Below, piece after piece: positions 1 to 11,580 of a DNA stretch of 44,793 nucleotides. Below the pieces are notes generated by a model. It was not told the DNA's origin. It searched no databases and was given only the letters and a program-made list of their open reading frames with translations. Every line of letters begins with the position of its first letter. Positions within the stretch are counted from its first letter, which is position 1. This stretch comes from Gonium pectorale (Eukaryota > Chlorophyta > Chlorophyceae > Chlamydomonadales > Volvocaceae). The position numbers and the translations under genes are program-made. The stretch covers positions 717,739-762,531 of the forward strand of contig LSYV01000003.1 in NCBI GenBank assembly GCA_001584585.1, written 5' to 3'.

Positions 1-664
1 CCAGATCCCGTGCGCATTTCGGCTCCCGCGACCCGCGCTGCCAACCGACGCGTCCGGGTGGCGAGGCCGGATACCGGTGGGCAAGGCCGGTGCCTGGTTG
101 CTGGGCGGCGCAACAACCGTAGGCTCGCGTGGCCTAGGGCTACGGACGCAGGGCCGGGGAGGCAGTGTCACCTTGCCTTACTGCACACACCCCGTTCCCC
201 AAGCGAATTGCATCCCCCCTGCCTAAACCAGCTCAACGCATCGTCTACTCCAAGTGCATTCCGCATCTCTTAACACTAAACAATCAGCATCAAACCGCTG
301 ACAGCTCCGCAAACTAAAAAGAGGGGCATGGCGGCCGAGACCGTCACGTTACTATCCCCCTTACCTGCCAAGCCGAAGGTGACGGCAGGTACAAAAAGCG
401 TGCCGGTAGAGGCCGACGAAGGAGGTAATGCGGTGCCCGTGCAAGCTGTGAGGCAGTGCGCTGTTGAAGGCGTAGACATGCTGCGAAAGCCGGCTGTATC
501 GCACACGGACCACACGCACGCAGACAAGCTGCTTCGGTCGTGGCTGCGCCAGGCAACTATGCGGAACATGCATACACACACAAACGCAATATGGACGCGA
601 ACGTGACCGGCTGATAACTACCATCCTCATACCTGTTAACGTACGTGCTGTTATCGTACGACAG
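1..664. other. No assignable gene; probable intron of the GH1 gene
   Basis: I could not find GH1-like coding sequence upstream of the exon that begins at 665. The frame that enters that exon has a stop at 615-617, and the only AG acceptor between that stop and the exon is the one at 663-664. The stretch is therefore best read as a long intron, or as unassigned sequence, of the GH1 gene whose earlier exons lie left of the window. Confidence 0.4.
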
Positions 665-2149
665 CACGGGAAAGATGCCCGGTGACATCATGACGGACAT
701 GCCGTTCGCATTGCACCCGGAGGGGCTCTACAAAGCCATCGAGGGGTGAGAAGTGAGGCGGGCTTTCGTGTGGGTATTCCTTGAGTTTGCTCTGCCGCCG
801 TCCGCGCTCGTGGGGGTGTGACCATGTGTACGTGTGGTGTGCGCTCCCTCACATATTCGAGTCGCGATGCCTGCCATACATACATTCCGCTTCGTGTGGC
901 CGGTGGCGACCACTCGGTGCCAGACACCCGAAGGTACCTTGTCAGCTGAACCGCTTGGACGCAGCGGTGACACAAGGGATGAGGGATGAGGGAGGCCAAC
1001 CCTGCACGCAGGTACTCGGGCTTCGGAATCCCCCTCTACATCACGGAGACGGGCATTGCGGATCACCGCGACGACCGGCGCGCGCTCTTCATCAACGGCT
1101 ACATGCGGGAGGCAAGTGGGGTGCACGGGGCTACTGGAGCTAGGCTGTGCGCTGCCCTCCTCCACAACTAACACGCCAGGGCCCTCCATTCAGCGTACGC
1201 GTGTGCGTGTGCGCGCAGATGATGCGGGCCATTGCCGACGGCCACGACGTGCGCGGCATCTACTACTGGTGCGTCGGCGCCGAGTCGGGCCCACTGATGT
1301 CAACTAGCGGCGCAGCTGCGTATGGCGCTGTTGGCGGGCCCTGGTATAGGCGGCAACCCGCTGGGCCCAGCCCACATCACAATGGCTGGGTCGCCCTGTA
1401 AGCATATAAAGCTGACTGCAATGCCATCCCTGCAGGACGCTGGTCGATAACTTCAAGTGGTACAACGGCTATGACATGAAGTTTGGGCTGTATTCTTACA
1501 AGCCCGGCAGCGGCCAGGAGCCCAGGCTGAAGGTGTGGGGTTTCAGGATATGAACATGTGCGATGCATGTGCGCACGGAAGACGAGGGATTCTTGATGTT
1601 CTGATCTACAAGTTTCTCTTTTTTTGATCTACCAGCGTTCCACCTGGCTGACAGAATGGTGTCCCCGCTTCCGTGGGACAGGGGTAACCACATGTGCCGC
1701 CTTGTATGGCATCCGCAGCAGCCACCATGTCGGGACGGCCAGGAGCGTTTTCCGGGATGGTGGCAGGACCCCTCGGGCCCCCGCGTCCGCTTGCGCTCGG
1801 TGATCCCGCCTGGCGCCTGCACGCGTGCGCTGGTGTGCAGGAGGGCGCAAAGCCGCTGGTGCGCTTCTTCAAGGAGCTCCCGGAGGACCTGGTGGGCGTG
1901 CGGCAGGCTGCCCGCGCGGCACATCCTCCGCAGCCGGCTGTGGAGGAAGACAAAGAGCGCGGCGCGGAAGCGGGAGCGGCTAGGATGGCAGGGCTCGACG
2001 GTCTGAAGAATCACGAAAGTACTGGTGACAGCGGCGCAACGGTGCTGGCCAAGGCAGTGGATGAGGGCCCACACACCCAGCGGGGTTGGCTGGTACGCCG
2101 GAGGGCAGCGGCAGGCGCACTGCGCAGATTGCTTCTTGGGGCGCAGTGA
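665..2149 (+). CDS. Glycoside hydrolase family 1 (beta-glucosidase-like), 3' part
   Basis: C-terminal part of a family 1 glycoside hydrolase, retaining enzymes that cleave beta-glucosides or related beta-glycosides. Exons fitted by frame: 665-745, 1012-1111, 1219-1268, 1436-1532 and 1841-2149. The joined protein reads DMPFALHPEGLYKAI, then GIPLYITETGIAD, then DVRGIYYWTLVDNFKW and GYDMKFGLY, and ends in a 103-codon last exon beginning EGAKPLVRFFKELPED. ITETG corresponds to the family's TENG motif, whose Glu is the catalytic nucleophile. The acid/base NEP motif would lie upstream, outside the window. The exon at 665 starts in phase 2, so earlier exons are missing. The intron at 1112 has a GC rather than GT donor, forced by the protein match. 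The tail after RFFKELPEDL is not recognisable. Substrate cannot be told. Confidence 0.85.
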
Positions 2150-3955
2150 CGCTGCCGCACGCCTCTTCGCTGTCGGCGCAGATGGAATGCGGATGGATTC
2201 GTGAATGCCGCAGGTGCGCTTGTCCTATTGTCCTACATGTGACCTGCAGCTTGGCGCGACGTGGATTTGAGGACTGTGAGGCATCATCCCATGCTCCATG
2301 AAAATCGATGTTTTGATATTGAAAGGGCGCATGCGCTGCTTTGTCTGTTGTTGTACATAGATAGAGGGCGGGTGCGGTCTGCCGGGCGCCATGAACCCGA
2401 CAGCCAGGGTAACCTAGAACTGCGTGATGATGAAAAGCATTATCAGGACTGCTAACATTTGCTGGGCCCGGCGTGTCAGATAGACGCATACATGCGAGCA
2501 AAATCACTCCCAATGGGGCGTCCCATGTGCATCGCCCCCTAGACGCACACGGCGGAAACGCAAGCGCGTAGCTAAACGCGAAGAGTGACAAGTGGCCCGT
2601 GAGGTTTGCCCGTGAGGTTTGATCATATGCATTTTCCTTTAGGGGACAGTGCTTCTCTTCGATATCATTCTCTCTCTTTGCTGTGTGTTGTACAGCGCTA
2701 TAGCCGGGCGGTGCACATCTTGTGACAGCCGGGCGCAAAACGTGCGCTCATGCAGGCGTGCGTACGTAATAATGCGGTCGGAATGCGCATGCGCAATCGT
2801 CCGTGGGTGTGCTACTTGGCTTCCCAGGACCCTGGGCCAGCCTCTGAAGATTTCTACGCGTAGTGTGGAAGTGGACACGGGAGATGGGACATTTTAGGCG
2901 CAGACTCAGGCATAGCCGCGAGGCTAGACTAAAATGCGGTTTGAGGGGAGAAGCGCAGGGCAAGTTGTGTTGTTTGGGACTTAGGTTTTTGGGAGCCACG
3001 GCGTGCCGTACGCCCCCCTGGAGCGTAGCGCTAGGCGGCAGCCGTTTGGCAGGGCACCGCGCGTGCCCACTTGCTTGTTCGAATCCGGGCCCTGAGTTTT
3101 TCTGGTTTTGGTCCCCGCCAGTTTTTTTTGCGTGACACGTCTTTGAGCAGACTCCATGCAACATATTTCATTTGCAGCTTTCTGTGATTGGTACGTGTTT
3201 GTGAAGATTTCTCTGTTGCGAGAAGGACGATGCATGCGGCCGCCGGGAGGAATGGGAGGAGCGGCCTGGGGCTATACGGGCGCACATGCGCTCGGTAGGG
3301 TCCTGGCCCCAGAGCTCCACAAGAAGACAACCTAAGCCTGCAGGTACGCAAGAAGGGAGTAGGGCCGAGCTGACGCAACTCGCTCATTCTTAGAGGGTTT
3401 TAGATTCCCACGGGCAGCGAAGAAGCGCAGGGTTCCGCCACACATATCCGCCCGCCTGCTGGGGACGTCACGCCTTCGGGTGCGTATGTCCGCAGTCGCG
3501 GTCCCGCTCTTTTTTTGCAAATTTTTCTTACAGGTCGGTCTCCATCATACCGGTACGCCCCTTGGGTCTGTTTAAGTAGACTCGGTAATGTAGAATGGCT
3601 ATTTGCTAGTGTTTAAATACTGCTGCACCAAATTATTAATGGGCCAGGGATGCTTTGGCGCAAGGAATCGACGTTCGAGGATCGCCGAGAGTTGGTTGCG
3701 GAATGTGTGGCCAACGGTCAAAAGCAACAGCGGTCCGGCTAATCCTGCAGCCTTGCTCATGACTGGCCAATGCTTCGATATCATAATTGAACTTCGCGGC
3801 ATCTCAGTTAGAACACTCGACGTCCAGACATCACCTTCAGCGCGACAGAGCACGGTATGAATGCATCTGCGTGGTTAAATGCTAAGTGCCACATTGCGCG
3901 AGGCCAGTCCTCGAGGCTACCGAGTGGCCGGTGCCATGCCCAGCGACTTGTCTGC
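2150..3955. other. Intergenic region; no gene recognised
   Basis: Holds the 3' UTR of the GH1 gene and the 5' region of the next gene. I find no TGTAA polyadenylation motif here. The part around 3560-3650 is AT-richer than the surroundings and may be the promoter of the downstream gene. Open frames here show no recognisable motif. A pol III-like box pair near 3026-3129 is listed separately. Confidence 0.5.
3026..3129 (+). repeat. Possible tRNA-derived SINE fragment (A/B-box-like)
   Basis: GTTCGAATCC at 3077-3086 matches the RNA polymerase III B-box (GGTTCGANNCC) except at the first base. TAGCGCTAGGCGG at 3026-3038 loosely resembles an A-box. A run of eight T at 3122-3129 could end pol III transcription. 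The five bases flanking the T-loop do not pair (GCTTG against CCGGG), so this is not an intact tRNA. A degraded tRNA-related SINE is the best guess; chance is possible. Confidence 0.25.
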
Positions 3956-6652
3956 ATGGCGAAGCCTTGGCGCCCAACCCTCGATGATGTCGACAGCATC
4001 TCCCGTGGGGGACCTGCTAAGCACCGGGGCACGGGCAGCCGCTACATCCCACACCGACTGAATGCAGAGGAACGCAGCTTGTACGACCTCGCCAAGAAGA
4101 AGGTGCGCAGACCCTCGACGCCATCCACACGAGCTCCACTACAGGCAGCTGCAGGGTGCACGGCATAGGGATGGGTGAGGCCCTGCGGTGCCGGTGCCCT
4201 TGAAGGGACTGATGCGGGTCCTGTTGTGTTGCCCGTCTGCCTGCGCCATGCTAGGCCGTGTGGCTGCCCAGAAAGCCGCAGCTCCGGAGAAATGCAAGCA
4301 TGTGTCCCCAATGCCCTGTCGGCAGAGCTTCCTGGCCGTGCGGGGCACCGGTTATCGCAAGTTCCGCCACGGTAACCCTCTTCCCAACATCTTTAGACAG
4401 GTACGCATCCAGCGCGCCGCTAGCCATGGACATGCAAATGCCACTGTCACGGGTTTGAAGTGGCCGCCACCGCTTCGTGGCAGGAGCATGGGTCGCCGGG
4501 CTGCGGCGACGGCGAAGAAGACGAGCGTTGCAACCCGCCCTGCGCCCAACACGCCCCTTCCAAAGCCCTGCCAACTCGACAGGGCCGATTCCCTGTCCTG
4601 CATGCACCCCTTAGTTCGCCCCTGCTCCTCCGCCGCTTATCACTTGCCCCACCTCTAATGCAATCTCTTAAGTCTCCATGGTCCGCCGCGTCGCTACGCC
4701 TGAGCCCGCAAGCGCGGCTTTCCGCGCTGCGCCCTCATCCGCAGTGGTGTGACGCGCGCTCGCAGCTGTGCGTGGTGCTCGAGCAGGACCCCGAGGGACG
4801 CAGCGGGGCGGACCGCATTGTAGTGGACCTGGCGCCGCTGAGGCTGGAGGATACCGCGCAGGTTTGGTGTGGTTGCAGGCAGGGCCCGCGGGGCAAAGGG
4901 GTAGGTGGGGGAGTCGGCAGCGGATAGGCCACGGATCAAGGGGAGGAGACGGGCCCACGAATGCGTCAAGTCTGGGTTCTACTGCCATCCGTGAAGCCCG
5001 CCATGGCAGCAACACAGGCGCAGCAGTAACCAGGCGTTTGCACTGTCGGGTATACCGTTCCTTCACCAATGCGACAGCGTCCCCGGTGCCTTTCGCCCCC
5101 TAGGAATAAGGGAAGTGCCCCGAAAATGCACGCCCCTGGCGCATCCCTGTATTTATTGCGCCGCGCCGTAACGAGCTGCACCCCCTGCAGCGCCATACGC
5201 TCGTCAGCACCGATCTTCTCTCCACCTTTCCAGCGTGCCCTCTTGCGGCTCGTCCTCGCCACTGACGTGCACCCGTTCGAAATGCACCTGGCACACACAC
5301 AGGTGGAGGCTGTGCTGACCGGCCTGGCAGCTGAGCTGGGCGTGCGCCGAGTTGGCTACGACGAGCGGCCCGAGGACGCGCTCCCCTTCAACATCCTGCC
5401 GCCGGAGGACAGCTGGCAGCGGGAGTACCGGAGAAGCGGCGAAGAGCAGGGTGGGGAGGGCGACGGCGATGGCCCGGCCGGGCGGCCGGCCCTGCTCGAC
5501 TTGGGCGCAGGGCACCCGGGTGCGGCTGCGGCGGCAGCTGCGGCTGAGGGCGCAAGCCGGGACGGTTTTGCTGTGGGCTCGCTGTCCAGCGACGAGGGGA
5601 GCGCATCGTCGCCCAGTGGCTCGGCAGCAGCCTCGGGGACGGAGGCAGAAGTGCAGGCGCTGCAGCGTGCCGTGGAGGCTCAGGCGTCGGCGGTGCGGGA
5701 GCTCAAGGTGAGGGAGAGGAGGGGGGGGCTGGCAAGCGGGTTGAGCCCTGCCGGAGGTGGCGACGCAGGGGATTGCGACAAGCATGCACCGGAACGTGCT
5801 CCCTTCTTCTTGTTGCGAACAGAACGCATGAAGGAAACACACAGCCAGTCGAGGAGGGTGTGTCATCCGATGCCTGCTAGCTCCCGTGCCCGACCTGCAG
5901 CAGGTGCAGGGCCGGAGCAACAGCGACGTGGAGGTGCAGGCTCAAGTACAGGAGCTGCTGCGCCTTAAGGTAGGTGAAGGGCCGGTTTGGGCGCTCTCGA
6001 GCGCCTCAGTGCACAGCCACTTCGCGCGGGGGGGGGGCGCACCGCTGTGTTGGAAAACGCGCGTGCTGTCGTCAGGGCACGGGCATTAGGGGCTGAACGT
6101 GATGTGGGTTGCGGTCGGCCCTCGACCCGCTACAATGGGTGTGCCCTTGTGCGCCCCTGTGCACGGAGCCGCACAACTGGTCATGGAAAACGCACGCAGT
6201 GCCCCTCCGCCGCTTCAGACGCTGCCCATCCCGTCGGTGTTGTAACCCTGCAGGCGGACTTGCAACGTGCCACAGCTGCCCGGCGGCAGGCCGGCGCTCT
6301 CGGCCCTTCCGGCACGCCCACAGATGCGCATCACGACCGCCCTGTGCAGCCGCCAGGGGCTGAGTCTGGAGCTGAGATCGCCCATGCCTCCTCGCGCCAG
6401 GCGGCCGCCAATGCGTCTGGGTGGGACGAGCCGCCGGTCCGAACCCATGCACCCGGCGGGTCGTCGTCGGGGGCTGCGTCTGCCGCGTCGGCGCCCCGGC
6501 GGTCTCCGGTTTCGGATTACTACTCGTTGCCTATCTGGCAGATCCACGCCGTGCCGATGTTTTTTGAGACCGAGCGCCCGTTGGCCAAGCAGTTTGCGGC
6601 AGAGGCGGTTAAGCGTGTCGCGGAGGCAACAGCGGCTCTGGCGCGGCGGTAG
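3956..6652 (+). CDS. Conserved-looking protein of unknown function with coiled coil
   Basis: Six exons, all joined in phase 0: 3956-4102, 4326-4400, 4745-4861, 5234-5707, 5901-5969 and 6254-6652, giving about 426 residues. The start MAKPWRPTLDDVD is chosen over an in-frame ATG at 3857 because the extra 33 residues look unstructured. The N-terminal half holds YIPHRLNAEERSLYDLAKKK, a basic GYRKFRHGNPLPNIFRQWCD stretch and RIVVDLAPLRL, which look like a folded, conserved domain. Next comes a low-complexity Gly/Ala/Ser segment, then a short coiled coil (LQRAVEAQASAVRELK onwards across two exons), and a C-terminal LPIWQIHAVPMFFETERPLAKQ block. The order recalls plant proteins annotated as R3H-like, but no R3H motif is visible, so I assign no function. 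The fifth exon could start three bases later, at 5904. Confidence 0.65.
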
Positions 6653-7606
6653 GCTGTGTAGGTTGGATGGGGCGCAGCAGGGCGGTAGCCTTGGGCCGGG
6701 AGCAAGAACTGCACTGAGGTGCACTGCGCTAGAAGGTGAATTGTGTGCCAGTATTGACAAATTATGACATTTGGTGCATACAGCACGGCTCCTGTAGGTG
6801 AACAGCTGGTTGCCGTTGGGCTGTGGCATGTAAGGAGTTGACAGTCCCGCCCGCTACCGCTGGTACGGTGCGTTGCAGCACGATCACACTTTGTGCCGCC
6901 TGCATTCGGAACGTGTTAAACTTTGCCGCACAGTGCGCATATTCTTCAGCCACAGAAACACGGAGCTCGCCGTACCCGCGGACAGCCGGACACGGCCGGA
7001 CCTGGCCGGACGTGCACGATGTCGCACGGTGTCGCAACGGTGTCGGGCTTGATCACGCACCAGGCGTCACGCCCAGGTATCACGCATTGGACGGGTTTGG
7101 CCCTTGGTGCCTGGGTCAATCAGAGTGGAAATATATACACGTACACGTACGGCACAGCGTGTGTGAGTTTTTTGTGCGCATCGGCCCAGACATCGCCATG
7201 TCCACATTGCACGAGACGTATCGTGTTAAGCTGAAATATAGCCGCGTAATTCGGCACGTTTACTGTGTAATCGATATTAGTAGACGACTTTGTCAGGGGC
7301 GCCCCTCGCCCGCGTTTCTTTGTTACTGGGCCTAAGACAACAAAGTAGATTTTAGTATAGTTGATTATTGAAAGCACCCCTTAACTTCGTTGCCGCTGCA
7401 GTTCAGCGCGCTTCATCTTTCTTAGCGGTCCTCCTACTTAAACATCATATCGTTCGATAGAACATATGCTCACTTGTTGCCGCGTCCTGCGGAGGAAACG
7501 GGACTAGTGCATCGAGCCTACGCTTTGAATAGACTTCTGTACCTGGCGTCGGGAGAGGGTGCCTAGAGACGCCGCGGCTCGGCCACCAGCGTGGAAGTCG
7601 GAGGGC
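6653..7606. other. Intergenic region; 3' UTR and promoter
   Basis: Contains the 3' UTR of the preceding gene and the 5' region of the gene starting at 7607. Around 6984-7011 a GCCGGAC word occurs three times in about 25 bases, followed by two CGGTGTCG words; this is a small local repeat without a known role. No coding signal was seen. Confidence 0.5.
6829..6833 (+). terminator. TGTAA polyadenylation signal
   Basis: TGTAA is the usual volvocine poly(A) signal. It lies 177 bases past the stop codon at 6652, a plausible 3' UTR length. Confidence 0.55.
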
Positions 7607-9870
7607 ATGTCCCAACCGCGGGAGCGGAGTCTCCGGCTTGCCACAGGGGCGCCGACCTTGATCAAGGGTCCTATCCCTCGAACTAGGTCATCGACGGGGC
7701 CTTCCTGGGCGCCTCCCGACCCGCTCGGCGCACCTCGGTACGCAGAGATAGCGGTCGCAGCGGTCCACTGACTCCGCGGAGCGCGACCCCTCCATGCCAG
7801 GCGTTTCTCCGCCCCTGGTGGTGGGATAACCGACCGCCAAACACACGTTCGCGCACACGCATCCCACCTGCTTTCTTACCGGTGCCCCCGGGTGCCTGCT
7901 TCGCTGCTCTTCTTGCGCCGTGCCCTGCCCCCAACGCCCCGCCCCCCCCCTCCCTTTCTCAGGGACGACCTGGACTCCCCCGAAACCCTCTCGCCCGCGG
8001 CCACCCGGGAAGCCACCGGCAGTGGCTACGGCCACGGTGCGCTGCAGCCAACCCTCGCCGGCCCCCGCAACGGACCTCCCACACGAGGCGCCTCATCCCT
8101 CGGGCTCATCAGCCCGCCCGGTGGCCCCACCGCCGGCGCCCGGGGCATATACCAGGCCGGGAACAGGCCAGCCGGCAGCGGTGTCTCCGCCAGCGGCGAG
8201 GCCGGCGGTATCAGCTTCTTGCGCAAGTCAGTAACGTCAGCTGACATGGGCGATGCGGGGCTCGCACACTTACCCGCCATCGTGGGGAGCGGCTATTCGC
8301 GCCCCTCCACAAGCGCGCTGCCCTCGCCGGTCCCCGCCTCTGCGGCCGCGGCCACCCACAGCAGCCCATCCACTGTCAACGGCGGCGCGTCAACCGCCAG
8401 CGGTGGCGGCGGCACCACCGTGCCGCTGCCGCTGCTTGCTACCGGAGGCCACACCGAAGGTCCCGTAGTCGTCACCTTCGCGCCGCCCCGCGTGCAGCCC
8501 CCTACCAAGCCCTCGGGCCGCAACCGCCGGAAGGCCGTCGCCCCCGCCCCGCCTGACCCCGACCCCATCGCGGATGTGCCCCCGGAGACCCGGAGCTTCC
8601 TGCGCGGCATCCGCCGCATGTTTGGGATGGACACAAATGCCGCCGCTGCGGCGACAGCGGCTGCTGCGGCAGCGGCGCGCGCCGCCGCCGCGGCGGCCGC
8701 CGCCAAGGCAGAGGAAGAGGCGCGGCAGGAAGAGCTGCCGGTGGTGCTGCCCTCGCCCGCCAGCATAGCGATGCTGACGTCCAAGCACCAGGCGGAGCAG
8801 GATCGGATGGTGCGCTTCCGCACGAACCTGCTCGGCGACATGAAGCCCCGCCCCGGGGGCCTGAGCGTCAGCGTGGGCGGCGGCGCGGATACCCCGTCCA
8901 GCTGTGGCGGTGGTGAGGTGCCCACGCCCGCGACTGTCAGCACGCCCGGCGCCGCCGCTCCGGAGGTCAAGCCGGTCTGGGACGTGAGTGGGGATGGTGG
9001 CGGGGCGCGTGGCCGTTGAGGCGGCGTCGCGTCGGGTGTTGGGAGGTAGTGCGGAAGGGGCGATTACGTAGGGGTGCGCTCTAGCACTGGTGATCATAGG
9101 GAGTGTGGATGGATGCACATGTTGAGCACGTGGCTGCAGCTGCTCTTCCCCCGCACGCTCCTCGGAGTGTGACCGTACGAACGCACGTACTGGTTGTGCC
9201 CATTCGTGCGCCACTGCCCTTGTGGGGTAGGGATGCCGATCCCGCGTGTCTTGCCTCCGCCGTCAAGGCAACACACGTATCTCAGTTCGAGGAGGCGCGT
9301 CAGTCCTGCCTCACAGGTCCCTGCCCCTTTGACAGCGGGTGCCGGTTGCTTCCTCACCCGACCGCGTTGCAAGTGCACTTGCCATGCCCCTGCTGTGGTG
9401 CAGGACCGGCCGGGTCCGCGGGGCAAGAGCTTCACGCAGAAGGCGCTGCAGGACCCCAGCAACCCCTTCTTCAAGTCTGCCATGCAGCTGGCGCTGGCGC
9501 AGGAGAAGGAGAAGACATTTGCGCCCGATACCAACTGGCGCGAGAAGCTGGGCGATCAAGGTGCGCGCGCGGGTGTGGGGGGCGAGGTGCATGTTACCGC
9601 CCCGCCGTGCCGCGCCTGCGTCCTCTCAGATTATGGCCCGACCGGCATCGGCACGGTCTGCAAAGAACACCAGCTTGTTTGCTCGACTTGCTCATGCCGC
9701 ATCATGATTCAGGCGCCGCGCCTGCGCCCTTCTTTGCATGGCTCCCTGCGCCATCATAAATGTCGACCTGCCGTACTGAGCTGCTTACCTGCCTGTCTTT
9801 CCACCCCGGCCCTGCGCCCGCAGTGCCCATGGAGCGGCCCATCCTGATGGACGCGGGATGGAAGATATGA
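7607..9870 (+). CDS. Pro/Ala-rich protein of unknown function
   Basis: Four exons with consistent phases: 7607-7737, 7963-8983, 9404-9560 and 9824-9870, giving about 451 residues. I do not recognise the family. The first two thirds are disordered-looking, rich in Pro, Ala, Gly and Ser. The middle has a basic patch (SGRNRRKAV), then ETRSFLRGIRRMFGMD, a poly-Ala run interrupted by Arg, an acidic Lys/Glu stretch (KAEEEARQEE) and a likely helix KHQAEQDRMVRFRTNLLGDM. The last two exons are compact and charged: NPFFKSAMQLALAQEKEKTF, DTNWREKLGDQ and the end PMERPILMDAGWKI. This tail looks like a short constrained motif and is the best probe for homologues. There is no signal peptide or membrane segment. 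An adaptor or structural protein is possible, but that is only a guess. Confidence 0.65.
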
Positions 9871-11580
9871 ACGCGCACGTCCGCTAAACCCGCCGCCGGC
9901 TCATAACGCGTGTTGAGCGCGCTCCTGGGCGGGCGGTTACGGGCCAACGTCGCCGTATCCCGGTGCACGCCGCGGCTGTGTTGCGGCTGTACTCAAATGA
10001 CCGCCGACAGTGGCGGCGCGCGTGCCTTCAGTGATCCAGGATTCTGCTTCAGAGGCCGCGCCATAAGCGACTGTCTGCTTCCGCCCTTAACCTGTGGCTC
10101 TGCATACATCCCGCCTTTCTGCTACGCTTTCGCCTGGCCAATTGCTATGGCGCGGTTGCGCTAGGCCACCGCTTCAATTGATTAGGACCGGCGTAAAATG
10201 GAAAATTCAAGCGAAGTGGGGATACTGGTGCCCATAATGCGGACTTTGAGGGTGGGCTGGGGTGGGCTGGTGAGTAAGCCATCAAAGCTTCGCGCGCTGG
10301 CCCCCTCACACGTGTTTTCCTCTTCCCGCTCGAAACTGAATTCATGGACCCCGAGGCTGTGCGTCTCACGAAGGACCCGGAATGAAGTGATCTGGATTAC
10401 TATCTTGTGGGGTGCTGGCATATTGGGCCCCTGCAAAAAGCCTATGCATTGACGGTCGTGTCGCCGTGTGCGATGGCCGCTTGGATGGGGGCACGGATTT
10501 ACCCCACGCCCGCGTCCCGTGTGCGGCGCCCGAGCTAAGCTGCGCGGGCCATCCTGGCCCTTGGCTGCAGCACTGCAGCCTCCGGGCTCCTCCCTGCCCA
10601 GGCGCGTGTGGGCTGTAGTTCCGTGGTGATGTGGGTTCACATTAGCATACGTTGTGGGCCTCGCAACTTCTTCCTTCCAAACTCTGCTGCTGGCGTCTAT
10701 TTCTCTTTCTTGTGTATAAGGGCTACTGTCTGGTGGTGCCGGAGGACGCGCGCTTGCGGACGTGTGGCGCGTGATGCTCGGCTTCGGCAGCGTGTACAGA
10801 TGTTTGCCGTCTTCGCCGGTGGCGTGCGCTTGTGTGAACGCGTTACAAATGGTTTCACGTTTGATGGTACGGGGCCCTTGTCGGCCTTGAGCTTGCGCGA
10901 TACGGTTGCAAGAAGTGTTTAGCAGTTGCTGGTTGTGGCCATGCGGGGCCTTATGAAGTGCGTCGGCCAAGCAAAAGCAGCGGTTACAGCAGGGGGTGTG
11001 TGCGGCTCGATGCTGCACGGGATACCACCTGTCCCAGCGGTCGCTGTGCCAGCACCGTGTACTTATGATATTTTCATCATCATTTATTGGGTCATGCGTT
11101 GTGCGGTACGGGCAAGAGCGTGGAGAGGCTGAGGTAAAGGGCTGTAGACTTAGCCCAGACTATGATGCTTGTTCAGAAGTATGGCATCTGGGGTGACGCC
11201 TTTTCCCGCCCGACATTGCAGAATAGGTCACCCTCCGGCCGACGGTGCTGCGTTCGGGCTGCCAGAATGTTCGCTCCCTGACGTGTTAAGCTGGACTGAC
11301 TTCTATCGCGTGTGCCCAGGGATGTACACACCTTGACACCCACGGCTGGTGTCGTGCTCGTGGGCCCGCTGGGGTTTGCCAGGGTTTGCAGGGAAACGAT
11401 GTGGAGGCGGTTTCCGTACATGCCGCCGTACATGCCGCACATCTTGGTATTGTATTGTCAGATGTAACGTATTTAAGAAGACGTAGGGACTACCTTCACG
11501 AAGTACTGGGTTACTGAACGTGGAGCAGACCTGTCGAGCAGACCAACACCCGCATAGACGTTAACTTTCAGCACTTCACA
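9871..11580. other. Long intergenic region; no gene recognised
   Basis: About 1.7 kb between two genes on the same strand. A minus-strand open frame of 278 codons (10182-11018) begins with GTG, has unremarkable composition and no recognisable motif, so I treat it as chance. A TGTAA motif at 11463-11467 could end the upstream transcript, which would then have a 1.6-kb 3' UTR, or it may be incidental. The promoter of the gene at 11581 must lie near the right end. Confidence 0.5.

Noticed and set aside
3066..3100. Intact tRNA gene
   Set aside because: The T-loop sequence is present, but the T-stem does not pair and no acceptor or anticodon stem can be built.
10182..11018. Minus-strand open frame of 278 codons in an intergenic region
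   Set aside because: It begins with GTG, has no recognisable motif and no splice partners, and GC-rich DNA often gives such frames.
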